A stretch of DNA of 33,568 nucleotides. It comes from Fidelibacterota bacterium (GTDB lineage Bacteria; Fidelibacterota; UBA2242). The notes under the pieces were generated by a model. The model had not been told where the DNA came from. It saw nothing but the letters and a program-made list of their open reading frames with translations, and made no database searches. Positions within the stretch are counted from its first letter, which is position 1. Each line of letters starts with the position of its first letter. Below are positions 1 to 8,204 of this stretch, piece after piece. The translations under genes were made by a program, and so were the position numbers. The stretch is from contig JADHWC010000021.1 in assembly GCA_016783665.1 (NCBI GenBank), positions 1 through 33,568 on the forward strand, given 5' to 3'.

Positions 1-26
1 CAGCGTTAGCAATATAAAAGATGATA

Positions 27-55
27 TTGCGATAGACCATAATATAGACTATATT
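27..55 (+). promoter_or_regulatory. Predicted sigma70-type promoter of the toxin-antitoxin operon
   Basis: A TTGCGA box (27-32) and a TATATT box (50-55) are separated by exactly 17 bases, the standard spacing. The -35 box matches the consensus at 4 of 6 positions and the -10 box at 5 of 6. The antitoxin ATG follows at 82, behind GGAGA at 70-74. Promoter function is inferred from sequence only. Confidence 0.5.
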
Positions 56-60
56 TAGTC
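47..60. promoter_or_regulatory. Inverted repeat over the -10 box, candidate antitoxin operator
   Basis: GACTA-tatt-TAGTC is a perfect 5-base inverted repeat that contains the predicted -10 box. Phd/YefM antitoxins usually repress their own operon by binding short palindromes at the promoter, so this is the likely autoregulatory site. The family behaviour is known; binding here is inferred. Confidence 0.45.
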
Positions 61-81
61 GGTATATATGGAGATTGAAAA

Positions 82-363
82 ATGAAACCAAGTGAAGCCG
101 TAAAATCTATTAGCTACCTTAAAGCACACGCATCGGAAATTATAAGGGATATTACTAATACTCACAAAACTCTGATTATTACTCAGAACGGCGAAGCAAA
201 AGCTATTCTGCAAGATATTAAAAAATATGAACAGATCCAGGATAGTTTGGCGCTTCTAAAAATACTTGCCCTGAGTAGTAAAAGTCTAAAAGATAAAGAT
301 TATAAACCTGCCTCCGAATCCTTTAGTTCTATCCGTAATCGCATTAAGCAAAGCAACATCTGA
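82..363 (+). CDS. Type II antitoxin, Phd/YefM family
   Basis: A 93-residue protein with the Phd/YefM layout. The N-terminal part (roughly residues 1-55) has the 'lkahaseiirdi' helix followed by 'liiTqnGeakail', the DNA-binding fold of the family. The charged, flexible C-terminal tail is where such antitoxins wrap their toxin. It should neutralise the ParE-like toxin encoded next and repress the operon. GGAGA seven bases before the ATG supports this start. Its TGA stop overlaps the toxin ATG by one base, so the two are translationally coupled. Length and layout are normal for the family. Confidence 0.88.
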   Translation: MKPSEAVKSISYLKAHASEIIRDITNTHKTLIITQNGEAKAILQDIKKYEQIQDSLALLKILALSSKSLKDKDYKPASESFSSIRNRIKQSNI

Positions 364-686
364 TGAAATATAATGTTTATTTTATTTCAGATGCTGAAGA
401 AGATATTTTCAGTATCTATAAATATGTCGCAATTAATGATTCAGTACAAAAAGTAGATACATTACTCGAAAATATAGAAGAAAAAATATCCAATTTATCT
501 GATATGGCAAATCGCGGGCATACACCACCAGAATTGGAACGTATCGGTATTTACGAATATCGAGAGGTACATTATAAGCCCTACAGAATAATCTATCAGA
601 TAATCGAATCAGATGTATATGTTCATTGTGTTTTAGATGGACGCAGAGAATTAGAGGATTTGCTCCAGGAAAGATTGCTGCGCTAA
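363..686 (+). CDS. Type II toxin, RelE/ParE family
   Basis: A 107-residue protein with the ParE/RelE fold pattern: an N-terminal strand (KYNVYFISDAEEDI), two helices, then the strand block 'YEYREVHYKPYRIIYQI' and 'VYVHCVLDGRRELEDLL'. The 'R..Y....YRI.Y.I' signature and the C-terminal 'dGRRe' are typical. ParE members poison gyrase and RelE members cleave mRNA on the ribosome; sequence alone does not say which applies here. The ATG overlaps the antitoxin stop by one base, the usual order for this class. The reading frame is intact, so the module may be active. Confidence 0.88.
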   Translation: MKYNVYFISDAEEDIFSIYKYVAINDSVQKVDTLLENIEEKISNLSDMANRGHTPPELERIGIYEYREVHYKPYRIIYQIIESDVYVHCVLDGRRELEDLLQERLLR

Positions 687-722
687 TTAGTGCCCATTCA
701 AAAGGGTTTTTACATTTAACGC

Positions 723-751
723 CTGTCTGCGTCCTTTGCGACCTCTGCGTT
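723..751. repeat. Three-unit nonamer repeat (consensus nnCTyTGCG)
   Basis: Three consecutive 9-base units, CTGTCTGCG, TCCTTTGCG and ACCTCTGCG, lie just after the toxin gene and end in TT. On the other strand they read as CGCAGAG/CGCAAAG repeats. Short arrays of this kind occur between genes in many environmental bacterial genomes, but their role is unknown to me. The rest of 687-865 is T-rich and holds no gene; ATGAGCTCAT at 836-845 is a 10-base palindrome. Confidence 0.55.
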
Positions 752-865
752 TATATTTTTTTACCTTTTCGAGTTGGCTCTAATTATAAAACAACAGATT
801 CTCTTAGATTTTGTTGCTTTTGTTATTTTCTTGCAATGAGCTCATGAAGCATCCCGCTGGTAGGG

Positions 866-1495
866 TTAATCACTAAAAAGATCCAATTGATCCTTTTTGT
901 TCTCTCTTTTCTTTTTGGCAATCTCTCTGTTAATTTCAGTTCTTCGTTCTTTTCTCTTTTTTATTTTTTCCTCTTCTACTCTTCTCTTTTCATCAACAAA
1001 TTCCTGTATTTCTCGGGCTTCCACACCATCGACAAATTCAAAAATAAATTCTCGATTGTCTATCAACCTTTTGGGGATGATAAAACCTTCCGGCGTTTGA
1101 TAAAAAGTGAACGAATCAGATATTTCTTTACTGCAATATCCCTCTGCGCCGATGTTCAAGTTACAGGTTTTTTCGATTTGAGTTGCTTTAGTGCCGATAG
1201 TTGACTTCTTTGTTCCAAAATAATTACAAATTGTATCAACGGTAATATAATTTTCATTTTGCTTATCAAATAAAAAATTCAGGCGAGCAACAACATAAAT
1301 AATAGATGCGGCCCAAATCTCTTTTTTACCTCGAACAATATTTATTATTCTTTTTCTACCGAGTTTCTCACATAACTTGACAGCATACCCTTCCAACTCC
1401 TGTGTCAGATGCTCCCCACAAAAAGAATGTATCATTTCATTAATTTTAGCTACTCTTTCTGCTTTGTCATTTTTCTCTTTTGAAAATTTATTCAT
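866..1495 (-). CDS. DUF6398-like protein with charged C-terminal tail
   Basis: A 209-residue protein of unknown function. The block from about residue 15 to 115 ('cgeHLtqELegyavklceKLgRKR', 'kkeiWAAsIiYvvarLNFLFDkq', 'tvdtIcnyFgtkKsTIgtKA') matches my recollection of DUF6398. Two helical repeats resemble a cyclin/TFIIB-type helical domain, with a helix-turn-helix-like 'yFGtkKSTIgtKA'. The last 45 residues are almost all K, R and E, likely a coiled coil or nucleic-acid-binding tail. It is the last gene of the minus-strand operon, 21 bases after the TlpA gene. DNA or RNA binding is inference. Confidence 0.65.
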   Translation of the reverse strand: MNKFSKEKNDKAERVAKINEMIHSFCGEHLTQELEGYAVKLCEKLGRKRIINIVRGKKEIWAASIIYVVARLNFLFDKQNENYITVDTICNYFGTKKSTIGTKATQIEKTCNLNIGAEGYCSKEISDSFTFYQTPEGFIIPKRLIDNREFIFEFVDGVEAREIQEFVDEKRRVEEEKIKKRKERRTEINREIAKKKRENKKDQLDLFSD

Positions 1496-1516
1496 ACTAA
1501 TTTTATCACTTTTTAT

Positions 1517-2041
1517 TTAATCAGAAATATATTTATCAATCTCCTTCTTAAATATCCGCTCCGTCCGGGCACCGACCCATTTCTTCTGAATAACGCCTTG
1601 CCTGTCAATTAAAAAAGTTGTAGGAACTCCACGGATGCCGCCATATTTCCGGGTCAGATCCTGCAGATACTTTTCATCGCCGGTGAGTACGGTATAATTG
1701 ATCCCGAACTTTTCAGCGAATTGGCGGATATTGGCGGCGCTGCCGGAAGATACGGTAATACCGACTATTTCTAATCCGTCTTTTTGATGTTTATCGTACA
1801 TCTTAATGAAATCCGGAATTTCCGCTTTACAGGGACCGCACCAGGTTGCCCAGAAATTAAGCATGATAACCTTATCTTTGAATTGATTCAGCGTGACCTC
1901 TTCACCAATCAGGTTAATCAGTGAAAAATCCGCAGCTTTCGTGCCGATCTCTCCGGTAGGTTGTTTATTCTGAGCACAGGCAAAATTCCAGAACATCATG
2001 ACGATAAGCGCTGTGACAAGCGGGAAATATTTATTTCTCAT
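1517..2041 (-). CDS. Exported TlpA/ResA-like thiol-disulfide oxidoreductase
   Basis: A 174-residue thioredoxin-fold protein. An N-terminal hydrophobic signal (residues 4-22) ends at 'NFAC', a poor lipobox, so the mature protein may be periplasmic or membrane-tethered. The AhpC/TSA-Redoxin core follows, with the active site WATWCGPCKAEIP near residue 70 and the cis-Pro loop 'rGVPTTFLIDrqG'. Proteins of this type reduce disulfides in the periplasm, often for cytochrome c maturation, using electrons from DsbD. The dsbD gene lies directly upstream in the same operon, 27 bases away, so the two probably act as donor and acceptor. Confidence 0.88.
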   Translation of the reverse strand: MRNKYFPLVTALIVMMFWNFACAQNKQPTGEIGTKAADFSLINLIGEEVTLNQFKDKVIMLNFWATWCGPCKAEIPDFIKMYDKHQKDGLEIVGITVSSGSAANIRQFAEKFGINYTVLTGDEKYLQDLTRKYGGIRGVPTTFLIDRQGVIQKKWVGARTERIFKKEIDKYISD

Positions 2042-2068
2042 TTGTAACTCCTACTTTCTATCTTCAGA

Positions 2069-3841
2069 TTAGTTCCGAGATAACGTTTTATTCATTTTGA
2101 CGATGAAAGGTTCCGGCTTTTCTAAACCGAGAGTCCTTAGCGCGGTGATCTCCCGTCCCTTTCGATCAATAAATAAAATTGTCGGAACGCCTTTTATATC
2201 AAATTGATTTTTTAATTGAATAACTTCCGGTGATGCAGAGGATGTGAGATCGACTTTTAACAGATGAAATTGCCCGGCAAGACTGATGACTCCCGGATCG
2301 GTAAAGGTAAGTTTATCCATTTCTTTGCAGGGAATGCACCAGTCGGCATAAAAATCAATAATGACCGGCTTACCGGAAGTTACAGCTGATTCATAAACAT
2401 CTTGCTGATAGGGTTGCCATGCCATCTTTTCCGCCGGAGCGCTTTCCGGTTTGATCAGCCAGGTCCCCAGAATAATGGCGACTATCGTGACAATTTTTTT
2501 AAAAAATGTAAAACCTCTGGCATTTTCACCGGACTTATTAAACAGTAAAAGGTATATGCCGGAGCCAATCACATAGAGAGGGAAGAGAATGCCGTAAATC
2601 TTTTCGGTAATCAGCGGATGCACAAAATAGAGCGCCATACCGACGAGTATAAGACCAAAAATAATCCGCACGCCGACCATCCATTCGCCGGATCGCGGCA
2701 GGCTGTCGATCTTACTGGAAAAAAACGCCAGGAAAATAAACGGCAGCCCCAACCCCATGGAAAGCGTAAAGAACATGCTGAATCCTATGAACGGATTCCC
2801 CGTGCTGGCGATATAGGTCAGTAATCCGATCACAAATGGTCCGATGCAGGGCGCCGCTACAATTCCCATAGTTAAACCCATTACCAGGGCGCCGATATAA
2901 CCTGTCCGGCTGCCACCGCAGAGATTCATCAGGAATGACGGCACACCAAACTCATAGACACCAAACATACTCAGTGAAAGCGCGATAAGAATTCCGGCAA
3001 TGGCAATTAATACTAATGGGTTTGTCATGAAAGCGCCCAACAAACCACCTGCCAGCGCCGCCAGTGTTCCCAGCGCCGAATTAACGATGGCAATTCCAAG
3101 AACGTACAGAATTGCCATCAGAAGGCGCTTTCCCGATTTGCCGGCGGTTTGTCCGCCGAAATAACTCACGGTGACCGGAATCAACGGGTAAACACAGGGC
3201 GTCAGATTCAATCCAAGTCCACCAAGAAAGATCAATAAAAAAGTGATCAGAATTCCTTTGCGGGTAAATGAATCGGTAACGTCAAAGGTATCCGAGGATG
3301 CTTCCGCTGGAATATCAATATTTTCAAAATAAGGTTCATTCTGAAAAATTACCGGTTCAGAATCGGCTAATATCGGGATTTCCAGCGAAAACGCCGTTTC
3401 CCGAGGCGGCAGACAGAGCTGGTCATTACAACCCTGGTAAAAAAGAGCGCCGCTTAATTGAACTGAACCCGAAACACCTGAAGACAATTTTCCGGTTATG
3501 ACAATCACTATTTCGCCTTCATAAACCGCCAGGGCTTCGTCAAAAAAGGCAAAGGTTTTCATCGTATGGGAAGGGTAATAAATATCCATTATCTCCCACT
3601 GATCAGATTCAGGGAACCGTAATTGCGTCGCAATGGAAAATTCATCCGCCGGATTAGCGGAATTGATATGCCAGGGATCTTTCAGGGAAACGACTACAGC
3701 AGCCTGGAAGGAGCCGTCGGTGTAAACACCATTTGTCGAAAGATAGATTCGTATATCTAAAATAGCATCGCTCGTCTGACCCGATCCGACACTTATCAGA
3801 CCGATTACGAATAGTAAAACAAGGTATTTATTTGCTTTCAT
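2069..3841 (-). CDS. dsbD: Thiol:disulfide interchange protein DsbD
   Basis: Full three-part DsbD of 590 residues. After a signal peptide comes the periplasmic alpha domain with its cysteine pair in 'YQGCNDQLCLPP'. The multi-pass CcdA-like core has one cysteine in 'NLTPCVYPLIP' and its partner in 'VAAPCIGPF'. The C-terminal thioredoxin domain carries 'DWCIPCKEMD'. All six cysteines of the electron relay are present, so it should carry electrons from cytoplasmic thioredoxin to periplasmic acceptors such as the TlpA protein encoded next. An upstream ATG would overlap the patatin gene; I chose 3841 because it has AGGAG just before it and begins a proper signal peptide. Confidence 0.93.
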   Translation of the reverse strand: MKANKYLVLLFVIGLISVGSGQTSDAILDIRIYLSTNGVYTDGSFQAAVVVSLKDPWHINSANPADEFSIATQLRFPESDQWEIMDIYYPSHTMKTFAFFDEALAVYEGEIVIVITGKLSSGVSGSVQLSGALFYQGCNDQLCLPPRETAFSLEIPILADSEPVIFQNEPYFENIDIPAEASSDTFDVTDSFTRKGILITFLLIFLGGLGLNLTPCVYPLIPVTVSYFGGQTAGKSGKRLLMAILYVLGIAIVNSALGTLAALAGGLLGAFMTNPLVLIAIAGILIALSLSMFGVYEFGVPSFLMNLCGGSRTGYIGALVMGLTMGIVAAPCIGPFVIGLLTYIASTGNPFIGFSMFFTLSMGLGLPFIFLAFFSSKIDSLPRSGEWMVGVRIIFGLILVGMALYFVHPLITEKIYGILFPLYVIGSGIYLLLFNKSGENARGFTFFKKIVTIVAIILGTWLIKPESAPAEKMAWQPYQQDVYESAVTSGKPVIIDFYADWCIPCKEMDKLTFTDPGVISLAGQFHLLKVDLTSSASPEVIQLKNQFDIKGVPTILFIDRKGREITALRTLGLEKPEPFIVKMNKTLSRN

Positions 3842-3854
3842 GAATCTCCTGAAT

Positions 3855-4754
3855 TCATCTGAACAGATTTTTAAAAAAGGACTTCTTTTGGGCAATGATC
3901 ACACGGATTTGCGGTAATTTCTCACGGGTTTCTTGAATACCCGCTTCAATAAACTCCTGGTAGCGTAATAATTCACTCCAGTGAGCTTCTTCGATTTGCG
4001 GATGTATTTGGACGTCAGCAGTCGACATTTGAACCCTTGATAGATACTTGCCCTTGATTTGATCGGCGCGGGAAATAATATCCAACAGGTGTGGAGCATC
4101 CATAGGTTGCAGATGGCTAAGGGCAACATTTACACCAATTACTATATCTGCCCCCATCTGGCGTGCTTCCTCCACCGGAACCGGAGCGGTAACACTACCA
4201 TCGGTTAATAATTTTCCATCCCATTTATGCGGAGAAATGAATCCCGGAATACTGGAACTTATAATAACGGCTTCTCGTATATCACCCTCCTCGAACAGGA
4301 CAGTTTGACCGGAATTCAAGTCCGTAGTTGCTACCGCGAAAGGAATCTGAGTGTCTTCAATATTTCCCTCTTTAATCAATACTGAAATTGCATTGGTAAG
4401 CCGGTCGGTCTTAATTATTCCTATCCTTGACTGGGCAATATTCACTATTATACGTTTTGCAACCACCTGAGCCAGTTGGCTTAAAAAAGACGGGTTTTGA
4501 TCGTTCTTCGGCACTATATATTTTAACCCAAGCGAATCATAATCCTGGCTACTGAAAAAGGATTTCAAACGGTCAATCAGAGCATCAGCGCTGGGATTCT
4601 GAGCATACATCGCTCCAATGATAGCCCCCATGGACGTACCGGCAATATAGTCAACCTGGATTTGCTCTTCTTCCAGGACTTTCAAAACACCCACATGCGC
4701 CAGCCCCCTGGCGCCACCTCCACCTAACGCTAATCCGATTTTTATTATTTTCAT
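3855..4754 (-). CDS. Patatin-like phospholipase, RssA/YchK type
   Basis: About 299 residues with the full patatin signature: the glycine-rich oxyanion loop 'LALGGGGARGLAHVGVL' at the N-terminus, the nucleophile serine in 'GTSMGA' near residue 42, and the dyad aspartate in 'lltDGSvtapvPv'. Such proteins hydrolyse acyl chains of lipids; cellular substrates of the RssA type are poorly known. There is no signal peptide, so it is cytoplasmic or membrane-associated. Translation could start at the GTG at 4757, directly abutting the cyclophilin stop, or at the ATG three bases later. I prefer the ATG because of its better distance from an upstream AAAG. Confidence 0.85.
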   Translation of the reverse strand: MKIIKIGLALGGGGARGLAHVGVLKVLEEEQIQVDYIAGTSMGAIIGAMYAQNPSADALIDRLKSFFSSQDYDSLGLKYIVPKNDQNPSFLSQLAQVVAKRIIVNIAQSRIGIIKTDRLTNAISVLIKEGNIEDTQIPFAVATTDLNSGQTVLFEEGDIREAVIISSSIPGFISPHKWDGKLLTDGSVTAPVPVEEARQMGADIVIGVNVALSHLQPMDAPHLLDIISRADQIKGKYLSRVQMSTADVQIHPQIEEAHWSELLRYQEFIEAGIQETREKLPQIRVIIAQKKSFFKNLFR

Positions 4755-4757
4755 CAC

Positions 4758-5402
4758 TTACTTTAGATTTATTTTAGATCGATAAGTTACATACACCCGT
4801 TTCATAACAACGTCATTGATCGGTCGGTCTCTTTTATTACGCCGAACTTTTACGATTTTATCCACCACATTCATGCCTTTTATGACCTGACCAAACACCG
4901 TATAGCCTGCTTTATCCAAAAATGGTTGTTCCCTGATACAGATATAAAACTGACTGCCATTGGAACGTTTTTCGGGATTTATCTGATCCGCCATCCGGGC
5001 GGCGGCTATGGCGCCGCGGATATGTTTCTTACCAAACTCAGCCTGCAATGTGTAACCGGGTCCGCCGGTTCCGTCGTTATACATATTATCGTCGCGACTG
5101 AGAATATCTCCGCCCTGAATCATGAACCCGGGAATAACCCGGTGAAAGGTCGTGCTGTCAAAGTAACCCGCCTTCGTCAGTTTCTTGAAATTCATGGCAT
5201 GGATAGGCGCAACATATGGAAAAAATTCAAAAATGATCGTTCCGTAATTCGTTTCAATCACAGTCACTTCCGATGGAGATACCACTTCATCGGGCAGAGA
5301 TTTAACTCTATTCCGAAGTTGTTCAATCTGCCTGCCGGATAACGAACCAGCCCGGATCGTCACACTAATGCAAAGAATTAAAATAAAGGTGATAAGTTTC
5401 AT
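4758..5402 (-). CDS. Exported cyclophilin-type peptidyl-prolyl isomerase
   Basis: A 214-residue protein with a signal peptide (residues 1-18) and a complete cyclophilin domain from about residue 45. It has the catalytic arginine in 'STTFHRVIPGFMIQGGD', then 'GSQFYI', 'PFLDkagYTVFGQVIkGMnVVDkI'. It catalyses proline cis-trans isomerisation, here in the periplasm given the signal. Sitting between a lipase and an MBL hydrolase, with dsbD and a TlpA protein downstream, it adds to an envelope protein-folding group in the operon. The extra segment between signal and domain has no recognised motif. Confidence 0.9.
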   Translation of the reverse strand: MKLITFILILCISVTIRAGSLSGRQIEQLRNRVKSLPDEVVSPSEVTVIETNYGTIIFEFFPYVAPIHAMNFKKLTKAGYFDSTTFHRVIPGFMIQGGDILSRDDNMYNDGTGGPGYTLQAEFGKKHIRGAIAAARMADQINPEKRSNGSQFYICIREQPFLDKAGYTVFGQVIKGMNVVDKIVKVRRNKRDRPINDVVMKRVYVTYRSKINLK

Positions 5403-5409
5403 AATTTTC

Positions 5410-6183
5410 CTATAATTCGATTAAGGGACCTGCTTTATTCTGCAATGCAATACTCAATTGCACTTTCGAAGCTATTTTTTGCGCAGTTTTTTGAAAAAGC
5501 TTTTTTACAATCTTTGGATCATTATTCTTTTCGCTCAGATGCCCAAGGATCAAATGACGCAATTTTCCGTTTAAGGACAGCTGCTCGAACAGGGCTTTTG
5601 CCTGCTCGTTTGACAAATGCCCCACCCTGCTCTTGATCCGCTTGATCAGATGCAAAGGATATGGACCATTATCCAACATTTCCATATCATGATTGGATTC
5701 TAAAAATAGTAAATCCAGGTTTTTCAAATGTTGATGTAATAATTGGATTTCAGCGCCAACATCGGTGATTATTCCAATACGCTTATCATTGCCCAATACA
5801 ATTACTGCCACCGGATCTGCAGCATCGTGAGGAATATGAAAAGTCTTGACCTTCAGATCATGAAATATTAATTCGTCACCAGCCGTAAAATGCTGAACAT
5901 CTACATTCTTCAAAAGCGCCGGTGAAATTGCCTCATAAGTCGCAGCTGTTATAAAAACCGGAACATGAAATCGCCTGGCAAAAATACCAATTCCCCGTAA
6001 ATGATCGGAATGCTCGTGGGTCAGAAGAATTGCGCCGACTTCATCGGCACTCAATCCAACGGATTCCATACGAAGAAGCAGATTTTTTACGCTAAAACCC
6101 TGATCAATTAGTAAAGCCTGACCGCTGCCCTGTACGTATGTGCTGTTGCCCTTACTTCCGCTGCCCAGGTTGCAGAAGATCAT
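5410..6183 (-). CDS. MBL-fold metallo-hydrolase, WalJ/YycJ-like
   Basis: A 257-residue metallo-beta-lactamase-fold protein. The metal motif is HEHSDH at residues 56-61, preceded by 'GSGSKGNSTYV' at the N-terminus, which is typical of the WalJ/YycJ branch. Later ligands are 'FHIPHDAADP', 'ITDVG' and 'NHD', and a histidine-rich end 'LILGHLSEKNNDP'. Members are thought to be nucleases or phosphodiesterases acting in DNA repair or cell-wall regulation, but the function is not settled. Its ATG overlaps the pyrE stop by four bases (ATGA), so translation is coupled to pyrE. Confidence 0.88.
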   Translation of the reverse strand: MIFCNLGSGSKGNSTYVQGSGQALLIDQGFSVKNLLLRMESVGLSADEVGAILLTHEHSDHLRGIGIFARRFHVPVFITAATYEAISPALLKNVDVQHFTAGDELIFHDLKVKTFHIPHDAADPVAVIVLGNDKRIGIITDVGAEIQLLHQHLKNLDLLFLESNHDMEMLDNGPYPLHLIKRIKSRVGHLSNEQAKALFEQLSLNGKLRHLILGHLSEKNNDPKIVKKLFQKTAQKIASKVQLSIALQNKAGPLIEL

Positions 6184-6755
6184 TTTTTACCTGTTCTGCC
6201 CCGGGTGGTTATGGGAATGCCGTCAGTACATTGCGGACATTTTTCCGATTCGTAGGAAGGAATATCAAGTGATACTAGTGAATAGAAAGGAAATCCGAAA
6301 TCGATTTTTCCGCCACTGCGATCGATGAGCGCACCAATACCCATGATAACGCCGCCGTTTTTGACGACGAGATCAATCAATTCAATGATTGAACCGCCTG
6401 TTGTGATGATATCGTCAACAATTAAAACCCGTTCGCCTTTTTTAATGGCAAAACCACGGCGGAACACCAGACTGTTTTCTTCACGTTCGGCAAAGATACT
6501 GCGGGTGGTGAGAACCCGACCAACTCCGTGGCTGATGATGATTCCACCGGTTGCAGCGCCGACAATTACGTGAGGTTTAGTACTTTCAAAATGTTCGGCA
6601 ATGGATTTACAGAGTTTATCGGTTAAGAGCGGATATTGTAATAATTTAAATTTTTCCACATAGGTGTCGCTGTGACGACCGGAGGTCAATAAGAAATGAC
6701 CGTGCAAAATCGCGCCACAGTCCTTCAAAATATCGATATTGGATTCCTGTTTCAT
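6180..6755 (-). CDS. pyrE: Orotate phosphoribosyltransferase
   Basis: A 191-residue type I phosphoribosyltransferase. It has 'GhFlLtSGrHsdtYveKf' near the N-terminus, as in the compact OPRTases, and the PRPP-binding motif 'RVLIVDDIITTGGSI' in the middle. A C-terminal pair of cysteines (CPQC) is common in this subgroup. It makes OMP from orotate and PRPP, the step before PyrF. pyrF lies upstream in the same operon, ten bases away, so both last steps of UMP synthesis are made together. Confidence 0.93.
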   Translation of the reverse strand: MKQESNIDILKDCGAILHGHFLLTSGRHSDTYVEKFKLLQYPLLTDKLCKSIAEHFESTKPHVIVGAATGGIIISHGVGRVLTTRSIFAEREENSLVFRRGFAIKKGERVLIVDDIITTGGSIIELIDLVVKNGGVIMGIGALIDRSGGKIDFGFPFYSLVSLDIPSYESEKCPQCTDGIPITTRGRTGKK

Positions 6756-6764
6756 TCGTTACCC

Positions 6765-7553
6765 TTATTTTTTAAATAATTGATGATAATGTTGCGCCGC
6801 CGTCCGAACATTTTCCGGGAAGGTGCCTTCCGACGGATAAAGAATACTACGGGAAACATTTATCAGTCCCAGACCGTTCTCCCGGCATACCGCCAAAGCG
6901 GTATCAACGCCGCCACCCTGCTTTCCGACGCCTGGAATCAAAAAGGGTAGTTCAGGGAATTTTTTCCGGATGTCAATTAATTGTTCCGGCTTTGTGGCGC
7001 CCATTACCAATCCCAGGTTCTTCTTTTGATTCATGTTGCGGACGATTTCAGCGGTTTTGAGATATAACGGTGCTTCATCGCCATGTTCCTGAATTTCGCG
7101 ACCCGAGAGATTGGACGTCACACAAAGCACAAACGCCCCTTTGGATTCATCCTCAATAAACGGCAAAATGCTGTCTGATCCCAGGTAAGGGTTCAGCGTC
7201 ACCGAATGAAAGGGCATCGTCTCCAGCAGCGCTTTGGCATAAAACTTCGAGCTGTTCCCGATATCACCTCGTTTGGCGTCGGCGATCAGTAAAATATCAT
7301 CCGGCACTTCGCTGACCAGACGTTCGAGAACCTGGATTCCCCGCCAGCCCCACAATTCAAAAAATGCAAGATTGAATTTATAGGCGGGCGTCAGATCAGC
7401 AGTCGCCTGGATTACTTCCCGTACAAATTTATAAACACCCTGTACGTCTCTGGAAAATCCGGCGGGTAATCTCTCCGGGTCCGGGTCAATTCCCGTACAC
7501 AGAAACGACCCTTTTGTCTGAATGCAGTGGTTAAAATAATCGTCATATTTCAT
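6765..7553 (-). CDS. pyrF: Orotidine 5'-phosphate decarboxylase, type 2
   Basis: A 262-residue decarboxylase of the larger type 2 family, which has 'FLCTGIDPDPERLP' at the start and the catalytic K/D pair in 'LLIADAKRGDIGNSS'. The phosphate-binding end is 'PGVGKQGGGVD', followed by 'GLinvSRsIlyps'. It converts OMP to UMP in the cytoplasm. It is the first gene of the minus-strand operon. The 104-base gap to the divergent Mut7-C gene must hold its promoter, but I could not pick out convincing boxes there. Confidence 0.93.
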   Translation of the reverse strand: MKYDDYFNHCIQTKGSFLCTGIDPDPERLPAGFSRDVQGVYKFVREVIQATADLTPAYKFNLAFFELWGWRGIQVLERLVSEVPDDILLIADAKRGDIGNSSKFYAKALLETMPFHSVTLNPYLGSDSILPFIEDESKGAFVLCVTSNLSGREIQEHGDEAPLYLKTAEIVRNMNQKKNLGLVMGATKPEQLIDIRKKFPELPFLIPGVGKQGGGVDTALAVCRENGLGLINVSRSILYPSEGTFPENVRTAAQHYHQLFKK

Positions 7554-7657
7554 GGCACGGAAAGGTACAATTTTTTATGGATTTTTTCAATAAAGAATCG
7601 CCATTAAAAACATTTATCACATTTGCATATTTGATTGAATTTTCACATGTTTGCTAT

Positions 7658-8116
7658 ATGAAATTCATCGCCGATAATATGCTGGGAAAATTGGCGAAAT
7701 ACCTGCGAATGGCAGGGTATGACACGATCTATCCTCCCCGGAGAAATTCAGACAATCAACTTGAGCTGGATAGCCCCGACCGAATTCTACTGACCCGGAA
7801 TTCTCGTTATATCCGCCAACATAATCCACCGCAATACCTTCTTATTAAACCAAATCACTTTCGTGAACAACTTGCCTTTGTTATCAAAGAACTCGATCTT
7901 GAAATAAATCCAGAAAGATTTTTTTACAGATGCCTGAAATGCAATGAACCGGTTATATCTGTTTCTAAAAAAGAGGTGCAAGACATCGTACCCGAGAAGT
8001 CATGGAAATCTTACAACACCTTTTTTCGATGTGCGGTCTGCGGGAAGATCTACTGGCAGGGAAGCCATACCAGGCGGATGCTTTCAACTCTCAAAAATAT
8101 TTTATCAGAGCGTTGA
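7658..8116 (+). CDS. Mut7-C RNase-domain protein with zinc ribbon
   Basis: About 152 residues from this start. The first half is the Mut7-C (DUF82) PIN-like domain, beginning 'MKFIADNMLGKLAKYLRMAGYDT', with the usual 'iLLTRNsryi' strand. The second half is a zinc ribbon with CLKC and CAVC pairs. Related proteins are thought to be ribonucleases, but bacterial members are poorly characterised. A longer frame opens at 7577, but family members begin at 'MKF.AD.MLGKLA', so I chose 7658. No clear ribosome-binding site precedes it. Confidence 0.8.
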   Translation: MKFIADNMLGKLAKYLRMAGYDTIYPPRRNSDNQLELDSPDRILLTRNSRYIRQHNPPQYLLIKPNHFREQLAFVIKELDLEINPERFFYRCLKCNEPVISVSKKEVQDIVPEKSWKSYNTFFRCAVCGKIYWQGSHTRRMLSTLKNILSER

Positions 8117-8204
8117 TTTACCCGTAATTTATAATTGTTATCCAGTCTGTAATCTCATAACTTAGCATCGTTGTCAATAATCGCAGAGCAAAGACAGAAA
8201 TATT

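Noticed and set aside
626-847. Plus-strand frame overlapping the end of the toxin gene
   Set aside because: Out of frame with the toxin, includes the nonamer repeat, and lacks a ribosome-binding site.
7631-7659. TTGATT-17-CTATAT promoter-like pair
   Set aside because: The -10 box overlaps the chosen Mut7-C start codon, so transcription would begin after the ATG; probably chance in AT-rich DNA.
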